From JABMQW01 sp964439935 (GTDB taxonomy: Bacteria > Fidelibacterota > Marinisomatia > Marinisomatales > TCS56): 64,000 nucleotides of DNA. The notes below the pieces were generated by a model. That model worked only from the letters and a program-made list of their open reading frames with translations, made no database searches and was not told the origin of the DNA. Numbering within the stretch: the first letter of the stretch is position 1; every line of letters starts with the position of its first letter. The position numbers were made by a program, and so were the translations under genes. The stretch covers positions 62,001 to 126,000 of the forward strand of contig CAYTPW010000006.1 in the NCBI GenBank assembly GCA_964439935.1, read 5' to 3'. Shown here one piece after another: positions 51,998 through 61,190 of the stretch.

Positions 51998-53122
51998 ATG
52001 AAAAATGTCCTCAGATTAATCTTATCCTTAGGTTTGCTGGTATTATTCTTTAACTGTTCGCAAAAACCCGAGAGTGCGATGGATACACCCGAATACCATT
52101 TTAAGGCTGGTATGCGGGCTGTCGACAGTGAAAATTTATCCGGAGCACGCACTTCTTTCCAGCGCTCGGTTGACCTGGACCGGAAATTCGCCCCCGGTTA
52201 TGTCGGCCTGGGACTGGTAAGTGCCCTTGAGAAAAATGCCCAAGATGCCAAGCAAAACCTCAATAAGGCAGAAATGTATGCAGCCAAAGACGCTGATGTG
52301 CTGGCGTTATCAGGTCGGGTATGGATCGAATTACGGGAACTGGACCGGACCTGGTTTAATAAAGCCGAAAAATATCTAACCAAAGCCCTCCGGCAGGACG
52401 AGAATCATGAAGCAGCTTTATACTATCTAGGGCTGGCTAATCTATATAATTATGATTTCCGCAATGCCGAGGGATTCTTTAAACGTGTTGTTGACGGGAA
52501 AGGTGAATATGCCGCCAAAGCCGACGGGAAATGGGAACTCTCCCAGAAAGTAGTCCGGGCAGTACCCGGTACTATGGCCGGCAAAAAAATCGCTCTGCAG
52601 GAGAAAATCAGCCGGGCTGACCTGGCAGTACTCTTGGCCGAAGAGCTCAGAGTTGGTGAATTGATCTCCAAACTGCCGGCTCCACCGGTGGGTTTCCAGA
52701 CTCCGGGCCAGGTTGCCGCCAATCAGGCGGAACTGAAACCCGCCGATACCGAGGGACACTGGGCAGCCGGTTGGGTCGAAGAAATGATGCAATATGGTAT
52801 CCTCGATCTGAGTCCCGATGGCAATTTCTACCCCGATGAATTCATCACCCGAGCAAATTACGCAATGGCGGTTCAGCGTTTGCTGGTAATTGCCACCCGC
52901 GATAATACGCTGGAAACACGTTATTTTGGTGAATCCCCGTCCCGGTTCGCCGATGTGCCTAGCTCTCATTTCGCATACAATGCTATGGCATTATGTACTG
53001 AGCGCGGCATAATGAAGGCGGATGTGATCACTTCCGGTTTTAATCCCACTGGCAGCATCAGCGGTGCCGATGCTTTATTGATCATTCGAACCCTTCAGAA
53101 TTCACTACGGCAGACTTTCTAA
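51998..53122 (+). CDS. Lipoprotein with TPR-like and SLH domains
   Basis: The 374-residue protein has a lipoprotein signal (MKNVLRLILSLGLLVLFFNC; the Cys at 20 is the lipidation site). A TPR-like helical region follows (about 28-165, FKAGMRAVDSENLSGARTSFQRS and KALRQDENHEAALYYLGLAN). S-layer-homology segments come last (about 190-374), including EGHWAAGWVEEMMQYGILDLSPDGNFYPDEFITRANYAMAV and FADVPSSHFAYNAMALCTERGIM. SLH domains usually bind cell-wall polymers; in Gram-negatives they tie the outer membrane to peptidoglycan. AGGGGAT precedes the ATG. It is divergent from the FlgT-like operon and has its own terminator. Confidence 0.9.
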   Translation: MKNVLRLILSLGLLVLFFNCSQKPESAMDTPEYHFKAGMRAVDSENLSGARTSFQRSVDLDRKFAPGYVGLGLVSALEKNAQDAKQNLNKAEMYAAKDADVLALSGRVWIELRELDRTWFNKAEKYLTKALRQDENHEAALYYLGLANLYNYDFRNAEGFFKRVVDGKGEYAAKADGKWELSQKVVRAVPGTMAGKKIALQEKISRADLAVLLAEELRVGELISKLPAPPVGFQTPGQVAANQAELKPADTEGHWAAGWVEEMMQYGILDLSPDGNFYPDEFITRANYAMAVQRLLVIATRDNTLETRYFGESPSRFADVPSSHFAYNAMALCTERGIMKADVITSGFNPTGSISGADALLIIRTLQNSLRQTF

Positions 53123-53153
53123 ACTGACCGATAATATAGTTAAAATGTTACCG

Positions 53154-53186
53154 AGGCGACCCGTCCAAATGGGTCGCCTTTGTTTT
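53154..53186 (+). terminator. Rho-independent terminator after SLH lipoprotein gene
   Basis: AGGCGACCC (53154-53162) pairs with GGGTCGCCT (about 53171-53179) across an 8-base loop, followed by TTGTTTT. It lies 31 bases after the stop. Confidence 0.85.
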
Positions 53187-53217
53187 CTGAATTGAAATCG
53201 ACCTAGTGTTGATCAGC

Positions 53218-53664
53218 ATGTGCTTCAGATTTAAAAACAAAATAATCTGTCTTATTCTACTACTCGTCTTTCTTCTAATTCCCGCAGCCGCTCAAAAATC
53301 AATCAGTAATAGACAAATCCAGGCGCTGGCCAGCAAACGGCTGGAGCGTTATCCCTATGCGCCGAAGGTATTGGGATTTAGTGTCTATTCCGACCGCGTC
53401 GGTAAATACTGCCGGCTGGATGTACACGCTAACCGCAACCGGGCAAAAAATCATCTGATTATGGCTTTCGCTACTCTGGCAAAAATAGCCCCAAAGACCA
53501 AGCAACCTTATAAGCAATATATCGTGAGCCTGCATTTCAACCAGCATGCCCGCTTACCGGAAATTTGGGTCAGTGATGCCAGGAAAACCCGGGAATGTTT
53601 TATCCATCAGAACATTGATCTGCAAACCTGGCTTGATCGTTACCTGTATCAGGTTCAACTTTAA
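53218..53664 (+). CDS. Small exported protein of unknown function
   Basis: From ATG 53218 the protein is 148 residues. A GTG at 53206 in the same frame would add four residues; neither has a convincing ribosome binding site. The N-terminus (CFRFKNKIICLILLLVFLLI) is a signal peptide or anchor ending PAAAQ. The mature part is basic (pI high by eye) with several Arg/Lys/His patches and two Cys (one in GKYCRLDVHANRNRAK, one in TRECFIHQNID). No family was recognised. It is followed by about 100 non-coding bases before the aminotransferase gene. Confidence 0.6.
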   Translation: MCFRFKNKIICLILLLVFLLIPAAAQKSISNRQIQALASKRLERYPYAPKVLGFSVYSDRVGKYCRLDVHANRNRAKNHLIMAFATLAKIAPKTKQPYKQYIVSLHFNQHARLPEIWVSDARKTRECFIHQNIDLQTWLDRYLYQVQL

Positions 53665-53768
53665 ACTACTCGGCCTCACACCATGGATCAATTGGATTAC
53701 GAAATAATCTGTTACCAGTGTTAATTTCAGACCGCGACTCAAAGGATTTTGAGACCTGAGGATATCTA

Positions 53769-55226
53769 ATGGATTTGTTAGCAAAAATACGAACTGATTT
53801 TATTGGCCTCGACACCGCCTATGTATTGGCCACCGGCGAATCCAGCCGTCGCATTTATCTCGACTCTACCGCCAGTACTTTGATGATGAAATCCGCCCAT
53901 AATGCAATCGAGGAATTTTTTCAGCATTATGCCAACACCCATAGCCTGCTACATTTTTCTGCAAAAATTTCAACCCAGCAGTATAAGTGGGCCCACGATC
54001 GGATTCTCAGTTTTTTAGGGGCCGACCCGGAATATTATACTTGCTTTTTCACTGGCAGCGGATCGACTGCCGGTATTAACCGGATCGCCCGCATCTTCCG
54101 CGATTACCGCCCGGATCGAGGTACGGCCTTCGTCTCCCTGATGGAGCACCATTCCAACGACTTACCGCACCGTAAACACGCTCGCAAAGTGGTTCATATT
54201 CCCTTCGAAATGACATCTGCAAATCCTGGTTGCATTGACCTTGAAATAATGGAAAAAGAGCTGGAGCGCCATAAAGCAAGTGCCAGCTATGTCGCCGTCA
54301 CTGGGGTCAGTAATGTAACCGGCATAATCAATCCGGTTTACGATATTGCCGAACTGGCCCATCGTTACGGGGCTTTCATAGTGGTAGATGGCGCTCAAAT
54401 GGCCGCCCACCTTCCGGTTCAGATCAGCGGACATGAAAATCCTGCTCGCAACATAGATGCATTTATTTTTTCCGGTCATAAAACCTATGTTCCCGGTTCA
54501 CCGGGTGTCGTTGTTTGTCGCAAAGATATTCTCGCCGCCCTGGAGCCGGAAGAGGTTGGTGGCGGAATGGTCGATCAAGTCTTCGTGGAACGCTACACTA
54601 TTTCATCTGATTTCCCGGATCGGGAGGAAGCTGGCACACCGAATATTCCCGGTGCGATCGGATTGGCCGCCGCGATTGAGGTTATGGATAAAATCGGTAT
54701 GGAGGTCATTTATCGAGACGAGGATGAATTAATCCGCTATACCTTGGACAAAATCTTGACAATACCCGAAATTGCCGTTTATGGCGAAACCGACTGCAAT
54801 CGCTGTCCACGGGCCGCTTCGATTTCCTTCAATATTCTTGGAATGGATCACGGCCTGGTAGCAGCTGTATTAAATGATTACTTCGGAATTGCTGTTCGTA
54901 ACGAATGTTTCTGCGCTCACCCCTATGTTAAAGAAATGATCATGGATTATCTGGTTTCGCGGGTCGGCCAGGTGGATTTCGATGACTTTGATCTTGATTT
55001 GAAAATAAAAGCAGGTATGGTACGCGCTTCATTCGGGCTATACAATACTCAGGCAGACGTAGATCTGCTGATAGCTGCCTTGATCGACATCCAGAAGAAT
55101 AAAGCAAGTTATGATACCCTCTATCATATCGATGAACGGGGGAACTATGTCCATAGCCAGTTCAACATGATGAAAGCGAATCACTTCACTGTACGCGAAT
55201 TTCTAAACCAGGAATTAGAATCCTGA
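53769..55226 (+). CDS. Class V aminotransferase / cysteine desulfurase-like enzyme
   Basis: The 485-residue PLP enzyme has the fold-type I class V core. The PLP Lys is Lys238 in AFIFSGHKTYVPGSPG, with the Asp of FIVVDGAQMAAHLPV and the VTGVSNVTGIINPV segment. A Cys-rich pair, DCNRCPRAA and ECFCAHPYV, lies where SufS/IscS relatives carry the catalytic Cys loop. It lacks a long SufS-type N-terminus but otherwise resembles SufS-like members that mobilise sulfur from cysteine. Specific substrate is not certain. GAGG upstream supports the ATG at 53769. The stop overlaps the CTG start of the next gene. Confidence 0.85.
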   Translation: MDLLAKIRTDFIGLDTAYVLATGESSRRIYLDSTASTLMMKSAHNAIEEFFQHYANTHSLLHFSAKISTQQYKWAHDRILSFLGADPEYYTCFFTGSGSTAGINRIARIFRDYRPDRGTAFVSLMEHHSNDLPHRKHARKVVHIPFEMTSANPGCIDLEIMEKELERHKASASYVAVTGVSNVTGIINPVYDIAELAHRYGAFIVVDGAQMAAHLPVQISGHENPARNIDAFIFSGHKTYVPGSPGVVVCRKDILAALEPEEVGGGMVDQVFVERYTISSDFPDREEAGTPNIPGAIGLAAAIEVMDKIGMEVIYRDEDELIRYTLDKILTIPEIAVYGETDCNRCPRAASISFNILGMDHGLVAAVLNDYFGIAVRNECFCAHPYVKEMIMDYLVSRVGQVDFDDFDLDLKIKAGMVRASFGLYNTQADVDLLIAALIDIQKNKASYDTLYHIDERGNYVHSQFNMMKANHFTVREFLNQELES

Positions 55227-55672
55227 ATTACCGTCTTACTACATTTTTATTTTTTTTGATTGGGTCGCTGGCAGCTCAACCGATCACTATCAACTCAGCT
55301 GATTCAACCCTACGGATACCGCGTGTATTTCATCACCCTAAGGCTGTTTTCCTCCAGGGTTACCCTCAGGATATCGACCTGATTGTAGATTATCCGGCCG
55401 ATTCAATTCAGTCGGTACTACTGTTTATCCGCTTCAATGATTCACCTGGATACCAGGAAATTCCAATGGTTTTTGAACGTGAGCGCCATCGTTATCGTTT
55501 TATTCCCGCTGAGACACCGGCTGATAGTATCGAATATTATTTTCTGGTAACTGTGCTGGGTAAATCCATCCATGCTGCGCCATTGAATGAAAACGGCAAT
55601 CTGGTTCCCGTGAAGCGTATTTTGATCGATCCACAAATCTATTACCGCAACCGTAATTTATTTAAAAAATGA
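55223..55672 (+). CDS. Small exported Ig-like protein, probable CTG start
   Basis: The reading frame is 149 residues if it begins at CTG 55223, which overlaps the stop of the upstream gene (CTGA). AGGA (55210-55213) lies 9 bases before it. This start supplies a full signal peptide (NYRLTTFLFFLIGSLAA) before QPITINSADS. The next in-frame candidate, TTG 55256, would cut the signal peptide short. The mature part is beta-rich, Ig-like (VFLQGYPQDIDLIVDYPADS, VLLFIRFNDSPGYQEIPMVFERER). Function unknown. Its stop overlaps the ligA start by ATGA, so it is coupled to ligase translation. Confidence 0.65.
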   Translation: MNYRLTTFLFFLIGSLAAQPITINSADSTLRIPRVFHHPKAVFLQGYPQDIDLIVDYPADSIQSVLLFIRFNDSPGYQEIPMVFERERHRYRFIPAETPADSIEYYFLVTVLGKSIHAAPLNENGNLVPVKRILIDPQIYYRNRNLFKK

Positions 55673-57675
55673 CTGATATTAACCGGCGCATAGCCGACAT
55701 GCGACGTCAGCTTAATGAACATAATTATCGTTATTATGTCCTGGATGACCCAATAGTATCCGACAGTGAATATGATACTTTATTACACCAGTTGGAAAAT
55801 CTGGAACAATCACATCCCAAATTAATTACCCCGGATTCTCCTACCCAGCGCGTTGGCGCGGCCCCACTGACCGAATTTAGTACCGTGACCCACCGAATAC
55901 CACTGTTATCCCTGGCTAATGCCATGGACACAGATGAATTGCTGGCATTTGATGAACGCACCCGTAAAGGCCTCACCGATAAAGAACTGGTGGAATATGT
56001 CGGTGAACCAAAGTTGGATGGACTGGCGGTGGAACTGATCTACGAAAATGGTCAGCTGGTCACCGGCTCCACGCGCGGGGATGGCACGACTGGTGAAAAC
56101 ATCACTGCCAACCTGCGCACAGTTCGCAGCATTCCTCTTAAATTGCGTACATCTGAATTACCTGCCCCAAATTTGTTGGAAGTGCGCGGTGAAGTATTCA
56201 TCTCCAGGTCCGATTTTGAGCAATTGAATCAACAACGTCTGGAAAATGAAGAACCTGTTTTTGCCAATCCGCGCAATGCAGCAGCCGGCAGTCTGCGGCA
56301 ACTTGATCCGACTGTTACCGCCACCCGGCCGCTATCGGTTTACTGTTATCAGGCTGGTGTAATCGACGGGAAATCATACTCCACGCATTGGGAATTTTTG
56401 TATGATTTAAGAAAATGGGGCTTCCCGGTCAATCCACATATTAAAATTTTGAAAACTGCCACTGACATCATCGATTATCATCAAGGCCTGGAAAAGCAGC
56501 GCAATGATCTGCCCTATGAAATTGACGGAGTGGTGATCAAGGTCAATTCCATCGCCGATCGTGAGCGGCTGGGAATCCGCAGCCGGTCGCCGCGCTGGGC
56601 AATCGCCGGCAAATTCAAAGCCCAGCAGGTTACAACTCAAATCGAAAAAATTGAAGCGCAAGTCGGTAGAACCGGTGCAATAACACCTGTCGCCCGCTTG
56701 AAGCCTGTGAACATAATGGGAGCCCTAATCACTAACGCGACCTTACATAATCAAGACGAAATTGATCGGAAGGATATCCGGATTGGCGACACTATCCTGA
56801 TCCAGCGTTCGGGTGATGTCATTCCCAAGGTGATTAAAGTAATTACCGAACAACGACAGCCAGGGTCCAAGCCCTATAATTTACCTATTGTCTGCCCAAT
56901 TTGCAGCCACCCCGTTTACCGGCCACCTGATGAAGCAGTGGCTCGTTGCCAGAACCTGGCCTGCCCGGCTCAGATTAGCGGTCGAATCGAGCATTTTGTC
57001 TCTAAAGGCGCTTTAGATATCGACGGTTTCGGTATTAAACTAGTTGAGCAGCTGGTCGAGATCGGACGAATCGAATCGGTTGATCAACTGTTTGGCCTGA
57101 CTCACGAAGAATTGGCCAAGCTGGAACGAATGGGCGATAAATCCGCTACCAATATCACTCAGGCAATTGATCAGGCAAAATCAACCACCTTTGCTCGGTT
57201 TGTCTACGCTCTGGGCATTCGTAATGTTGGCGAACACCTGGCACGGATATTGGAAAAAGCATATGGTGGCAGCATCCAGCGCTTCATGGCCGCAACCGCT
57301 GAAGAATTGATCGAAATTGACGAAGTTGGACCGATCGTAGCAGAGGGCGTGGTTCGTTTCTGGTCCGATCCAACCAACCAATCGGTTGTCGAAGCCTGTC
57401 TGGCGGCAGGAGTAATACTTGTCGAGCCGGTCGTTCCCACTGGACTTGATTTATCCGGGAAAACATTTGTTTTCACCGGCAGTCTGGAGCAGTTTACCCG
57501 CGCCCAGGCCAAGGAAATGGTGGAAAACCGTGGCGGCCGCGCCAGTGGTTCGGTAAGTTCTAAAACCGATTATGTTGTAGCAGGGCCGGGGGCCGGATCG
57601 AAATTGAAACAGGCTGAAAAGCTGGAAATAGCGGTCCTATCAGAAATTGATTTTTTAGACCTGCTTAAAGCCTGA
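55669..57675 (+). CDS. ligA: NAD-dependent DNA ligase LigA
   Basis: The 668-residue enzyme is full length: Ia domain (1-70), adenylation domain with the nucleotide-bound Lys115 in YVGEPKLDGLAVEL, OB fold (about 320-400), and zinc finger CPICSHPVYR...ARCQNLACPAQ (about 406-432). The helix-hairpin-helix domain (about 440-580) and BRCT domain (about 590-665, LSGKTFVFTGSLEQF) follow. It seals nicks during replication and repair using NAD+. The ATG overlaps the preceding stop (ATGA). No residue in the core is missing. Confidence 0.97.
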   Translation: MTDINRRIADMRRQLNEHNYRYYVLDDPIVSDSEYDTLLHQLENLEQSHPKLITPDSPTQRVGAAPLTEFSTVTHRIPLLSLANAMDTDELLAFDERTRKGLTDKELVEYVGEPKLDGLAVELIYENGQLVTGSTRGDGTTGENITANLRTVRSIPLKLRTSELPAPNLLEVRGEVFISRSDFEQLNQQRLENEEPVFANPRNAAAGSLRQLDPTVTATRPLSVYCYQAGVIDGKSYSTHWEFLYDLRKWGFPVNPHIKILKTATDIIDYHQGLEKQRNDLPYEIDGVVIKVNSIADRERLGIRSRSPRWAIAGKFKAQQVTTQIEKIEAQVGRTGAITPVARLKPVNIMGALITNATLHNQDEIDRKDIRIGDTILIQRSGDVIPKVIKVITEQRQPGSKPYNLPIVCPICSHPVYRPPDEAVARCQNLACPAQISGRIEHFVSKGALDIDGFGIKLVEQLVEIGRIESVDQLFGLTHEELAKLERMGDKSATNITQAIDQAKSTTFARFVYALGIRNVGEHLARILEKAYGGSIQRFMAATAEELIEIDEVGPIVAEGVVRFWSDPTNQSVVEACLAAGVILVEPVVPTGLDLSGKTFVFTGSLEQFTRAQAKEMVENRGGRASGSVSSKTDYVVAGPGAGSKLKQAEKLEIAVLSEIDFLDLLKA

Positions 57676-57687
57676 TTAATTGTTACA

Positions 57688-58236
57688 ATGCGAAAAATTA
57701 TATTTTTTATTCTATTTACATTTAGCATCCTCCCTGCCGTGGACTGGCAGAAGCTGGACGAAGATTTATCCAGCCGGTTGGAAGGCAGTAATAATTATCC
57801 ACATGCGGATTACCTGTTTGAATCAATATCGCTCCTGACACCGGTGGTTGAAGTAGGCAATGCTTTCCATTTCAAGCTGAAATCAGATTCCGATAATTAC
57901 AAATCGCTCGCAATCACATTGATCAGCACCCAGGTCCTTGCTGTCGGCTTAAAATACCTGATCCACCGGGACCGTCCCGAACGTACCTACAAACCCCGAC
58001 TCTGGAATACCCGGATTACACCATCCCTCCCCTCCGGGCATACCGCCTCATCGGCAGCTTATGCCACTTTCATCAGCCTGCAATATCCCCGCTATACACC
58101 GCTTATGGCTGGATTCACTCTGCTCTCCGGGTACAGCCAGATTTATGTTGGGAATCATTTTATCGGCGATGTACTGGCTGGCATATTGCTGGGAGGACTA
58201 GTCAGCTATTTTATAGACGTAACTGCCTTAAATTAA
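57688..58236 (+). CDS. PAP2-family membrane phosphatase
   Basis: The 182-residue protein has a signal/anchor and about four membrane helices. The PAP2 motifs are KYLIHRDRPE (Lys89 to Arg96-Pro97), PSGH (115-118) and SQIYVGNHFIGD (Ser150, His157, Asp161). In the third motif the usual Arg after Ser is Gln151, which would weaken phosphate contact. Substrates of such enzymes include undecaprenyl diphosphate and phosphatidic acid. It follows ligA by 12 bases and ends the plus-strand run before a convergent gene. Confidence 0.85.
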   Translation: MRKIIFFILFTFSILPAVDWQKLDEDLSSRLEGSNNYPHADYLFESISLLTPVVEVGNAFHFKLKSDSDNYKSLAITLISTQVLAVGLKYLIHRDRPERTYKPRLWNTRITPSLPSGHTASSAAYATFISLQYPRYTPLMAGFTLLSGYSQIYVGNHFIGDVLAGILLGGLVSYFIDVTALN

Positions 58237-58305
58237 AACCGCCTGGATTAACCACAAATTGGTTGGGATCTTGATCTGGTAGTAAAGGTAATTATTCAGC
58301 GCAAT

Positions 58306-58875
58306 TTAAATGTCTGTACCAGCATAGGCCAGACCGACCGAAACCCGGATCTGATCCTTTTCCAGAACCAGCTCCTGCGAGGTCGTGGTTACGGCTATGC
58401 TCCGGGTCTTTGTTTTTGAAGTCTGGACTTCAACCGTTTTCTGGACCGGCTGCGGACCGTTAAACTCAAATTTGGGTTTATAATACTTGGCAATATTTAC
58501 TTGTCCCACCTTTATTTTTTTCCCCAGAACTTTAATATAAATTTTGAAAATCGCCTCTTCGACTTCCATCAATATCATATTTTTTTTCCCATCGAAGTTC
58601 ACATTGACCTTGCTCTTTATTTTATCACTGAATTTGAACACACCGGCATCCAGATCCACCGTTGCCAGAAAGGCTGCCGAACCTGGTTCGAAATCAAAAC
58701 TGGCTTTCTTGACCTTCCATTTATATTTGACCCCATTACTTTTTCCTTTGCCGCTCACGGTGCCAACTGAAGCAATAAAATCATTAACCGTTTTTTCAGT
58801 GATTATAACCGAAACATCCGCGGCCTGAACTGCACAAAGAACCAATACCATGAAAACAATGATACGTTTAATCAT
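58306..58875 (-). CDS. Exported protein of unknown function
   Basis: The 189-residue protein has a signal peptide (MIKRIIVFMVLVLCAVQA). The mature part is beta-strand rich with many Lys residues (KWKVKKASFDFEPGSAAFLATVDLDAG, FSDKIKSKVNVNFDGKKNMILMEVEEAIFKIYI). Alternating strands of this kind recall lipid-binding TULIP/YceB-like folds, but the match is not strong enough for a family call. CTCC-type ribosome site (GGAGG on the minus strand) lies just before the ATG. It stands alone between two plus-strand groups. Confidence 0.6.
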   Translation of the reverse strand: MIKRIIVFMVLVLCAVQAADVSVIITEKTVNDFIASVGTVSGKGKSNGVKYKWKVKKASFDFEPGSAAFLATVDLDAGVFKFSDKIKSKVNVNFDGKKNMILMEVEEAIFKIYIKVLGKKIKVGQVNIAKYYKPKFEFNGPQPVQKTVEVQTSKTKTRSIAVTTTSQELVLEKDQIRVSVGLAYAGTDI

Positions 58876-59032
58876 ATTTCCTCCCTATTTAATGAGCCGG
58901 AATAACCGGTCAGGTACTAAACGAACGATTAGCTTAACTTCGCCAGTCGATATTATAAAACACTGACATGTTTTACTAACGGAATTTAAAAAGTCCGTCC
59001 TAAATTTACTGATTACATTGAGGCCAGCTGAC

Positions 59033-59395
59033 ATGATGAAAATTGAAAATATTGTTGATGATATCGTGCTGCTGATTCTGGACAATCCTGAACCGCTGAA
59101 AGATTTAGGGCTGAATCAGAGTTCGATCTACACCCGCATCAAAGGATACGATGAGTACGGTCTTTGGATCGAGCATCCGGGACTGAAAATTCCTCAGCTG
59201 CCTGATGAGAAAACTCTCAAAGCCGGTAAAATCCCCGAAAAACCAAAATATCAGACGGTGGTATCAACTGTTTTGATATCCTGGAATTTCGTTCTCTCAA
59301 TCGTTCATTTCCCCAATGTTAAGGGATTTGATTTCCCCAATCCTTTTGAACATCAAATCGGATTCGAACTGGATGAACCAGCCACCAGCGATTGA
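59033..59395 (+). CDS. Small protein of unknown function upstream of ABC exporter
   Basis: Starting at ATG 59033 (a TTG at 59018 is less likely) the protein is 120 residues. It is soluble, with VDDIVLLILDNPEPLKDLGLNQSSIYTRIKGYDEYGLWIEHPGLK at the N-terminus and a hydrophobic stretch VVSTVLISWNFVLSIVHFPN in the middle. Its last 23 bases overlap the ATP-binding protein gene, so the three genes here are likely translated together. No family recognised. Confidence 0.6.
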   Translation: MMKIENIVDDIVLLILDNPEPLKDLGLNQSSIYTRIKGYDEYGLWIEHPGLKIPQLPDEKTLKAGKIPEKPKYQTVVSTVLISWNFVLSIVHFPNVKGFDFPNPFEHQIGFELDEPATSD

Positions 59396-60305
59396 AATTC
59401 AAGGCTTGGCAAAAACCTATGACGGGGTTACCGCTCTCAGGGGTGTCGATATCCGCATCGAGGAGGGGCAGTTCTATGGACTTTTGGGTCCCAATGGGGC
59501 TGGGAAGTCAACCACGATCAATATTCTAACCGGCCTGGTTCGACGGGAGACGGGCAGTACCAGTATATTTGGCCGGGATACAATAACAGACTACCGTTTT
59601 ACCCGCGCTCAATTGGGCATTGCCGCCCAGGAACTACCGGTGGACTGGTTTTTCCCCCTCGAGAAACTGCTGACCTTCCAGGCCGGGTATTATGGAATTT
59701 CCAAACAACAGGCTCAACCACGGATTGAAGAACTCCTGGAGCGGTTGGGATTGACTGCAAAGCGCCAATCTCGTTTACGGCAGCTGTCTGGTGGTATGAA
59801 GCGGCGTTACCAGTTGGCCAAGGCCCTGGTGCACGATCCCAAAATCATAATCCTGGATGAGCCGACTGCGGGGGTGGACGTTGAGTTACGCCATGAATTA
59901 TGGGATTATTTACGAGAGCTCCATAAGGCCGGTAAAACAATTTTACTCACCACTCATTACATCGAAGAGGCTGAATTGCTCTGTGAGGAAGTTGCAATAA
60001 TTGATGAAGGTAAAATCATCAAGCAGGGCCAGCCCCAACAACTGATTCGCGATTTGGGTCGTTCCGGAGTAACAATTCATCTATCCGGATGGCATGAGGA
60101 TCTACCCGACCTGCTCAGCGAATATACCTGTACCGATTGCGACCAGGGTCGTCTTCATTTCACGATGCGTAATCCGGAACAGGCACTGCCTAAAATCATA
60201 AAAATCCTGGTTGAGAAAGGCTGTCATATTCACAGTATTGAAACTGAACGATCTTCGTTGGAGGATGTATTTTTAGCTTTAACCGGTAAAGGAATTAAAC
60301 AATGA
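59373..60305 (+). CDS. ABC exporter ATP-binding protein
   Basis: The start ATG 59373 gives 310 residues beginning NQPPAIEIQGLAKTYDGVT; a longer frame lacks a good start. Walker A GLLGPNGAGKSTTINIL, Q-loop GIAAQELPVDWFFP, signature LSGGMKRRYQLAKAL, Walker B IIILDEPTAGVD and H-loop LLTTHYIEEAE are all intact. The C-terminal part (about 230-310) is an ABC-2 type regulatory tail. It couples ATP hydrolysis to the permease encoded by the next gene (4-base overlap). Substrate unknown: drug, polysaccharide or lipid are usual for this family. Confidence 0.94.
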   Translation: MNQPPAIEIQGLAKTYDGVTALRGVDIRIEEGQFYGLLGPNGAGKSTTINILTGLVRRETGSTSIFGRDTITDYRFTRAQLGIAAQELPVDWFFPLEKLLTFQAGYYGISKQQAQPRIEELLERLGLTAKRQSRLRQLSGGMKRRYQLAKALVHDPKIIILDEPTAGVDVELRHELWDYLRELHKAGKTILLTTHYIEEAELLCEEVAIIDEGKIIKQGQPQQLIRDLGRSGVTIHLSGWHEDLPDLLSEYTCTDCDQGRLHFTMRNPEQALPKIIKILVEKGCHIHSIETERSSLEDVFLALTGKGIKQ

Positions 60306-61075
60306 TGGGGCGGATAAACTGGGTCGGGCTATGGACATTGATCCATCGTGAAGTTGGTCGCTTTTTCTCAGTGTACCGGCAAACGATACTGCCCGGTTTA
60401 ATATCGTCGACCCTGTACATTCTGGTGTTTGGCTTTACCCTCCAGCGACGAATTGCGGAAATCGATGGTGTCAGCTATACAATATTCATAATTCCAGGTT
60501 TGATTATGATGAATACGCTAACTAATGCCAGCGCCAATACATCGTCCTCAATGCTGCAGATGAAGCTGCTTCAACAATTACCGGATATCCTCACTTCACC
60601 TCTGTCCAGTTTGGAATTAAGCCTGGCTTACATAATTGGCGGCACGGTACGGGGAACGGTGAACGGCATCCTGGTCATGCTGCTGGGTGTGGCGCTGGTT
60701 GGGCTACCAATCCAGCACCCACTAATGACAATCGGATTCATCTTGCTGGTTTCCTGGTGCTTTGCCAGTATGGGATTGCTACTGGGTCAATTGGCCGATA
60801 CCTGGGATCAACTGGCTATGCTGAATAATTTTTTCCTGACGCCCCTGAGTTTTCTCGGTGGAATTTTCTACTCGATCAAAATGCTGCCAGAATGGGCTCA
60901 GACCATCAGTTTCGTCAATCCGATCTATTATATGATCAATGGCATCCGCTATACCACTATCGGTGTTTATGATTCACCGCCGCTGATCAGTTTTTTTATG
61001 GCATTGTTGTTAACTACCGGTTTCACAGCCGCAGCCATACTTCTGATGCACAGCGGCCGTAAGTTAAAACAGTAG
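60302..61075 (+). CDS. ABC-2 type transporter permease
   Basis: The 257-residue membrane protein has six helices: VYRQTILPGLISSTLYILVF, IPGLIMMNTLTNASANTSSSML, GTVRGTVNGILVMLLGVALVG, MTIGFILLVSWCFASMGLLL, FFLTPLSFLGGIFYSIKMLP and a C-terminal helix. The LxPLSFLGGIFYSxxMLPxW...NPxYYxxNGIRY segment is the ABC-2 signature. ATG overlaps the ATPase stop by 4 bases. It pairs with that ATPase as an inner-membrane exporter. Confidence 0.93.
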   Translation: MMGRINWVGLWTLIHREVGRFFSVYRQTILPGLISSTLYILVFGFTLQRRIAEIDGVSYTIFIIPGLIMMNTLTNASANTSSSMLQMKLLQQLPDILTSPLSSLELSLAYIIGGTVRGTVNGILVMLLGVALVGLPIQHPLMTIGFILLVSWCFASMGLLLGQLADTWDQLAMLNNFFLTPLSFLGGIFYSIKMLPEWAQTISFVNPIYYMINGIRYTTIGVYDSPPLISFFMALLLTTGFTAAAILLMHSGRKLKQ

Positions 61076-61190
61076 CCATACTTGTGCACTCGATCACATA
61101 AATTGGCTGGTAGATATAATGTTAATGAGAATAGTATTTTAATTAAAAGACCTGACCTTAAATTCCACTCGTAATTCGGGAAGCGTTAGC

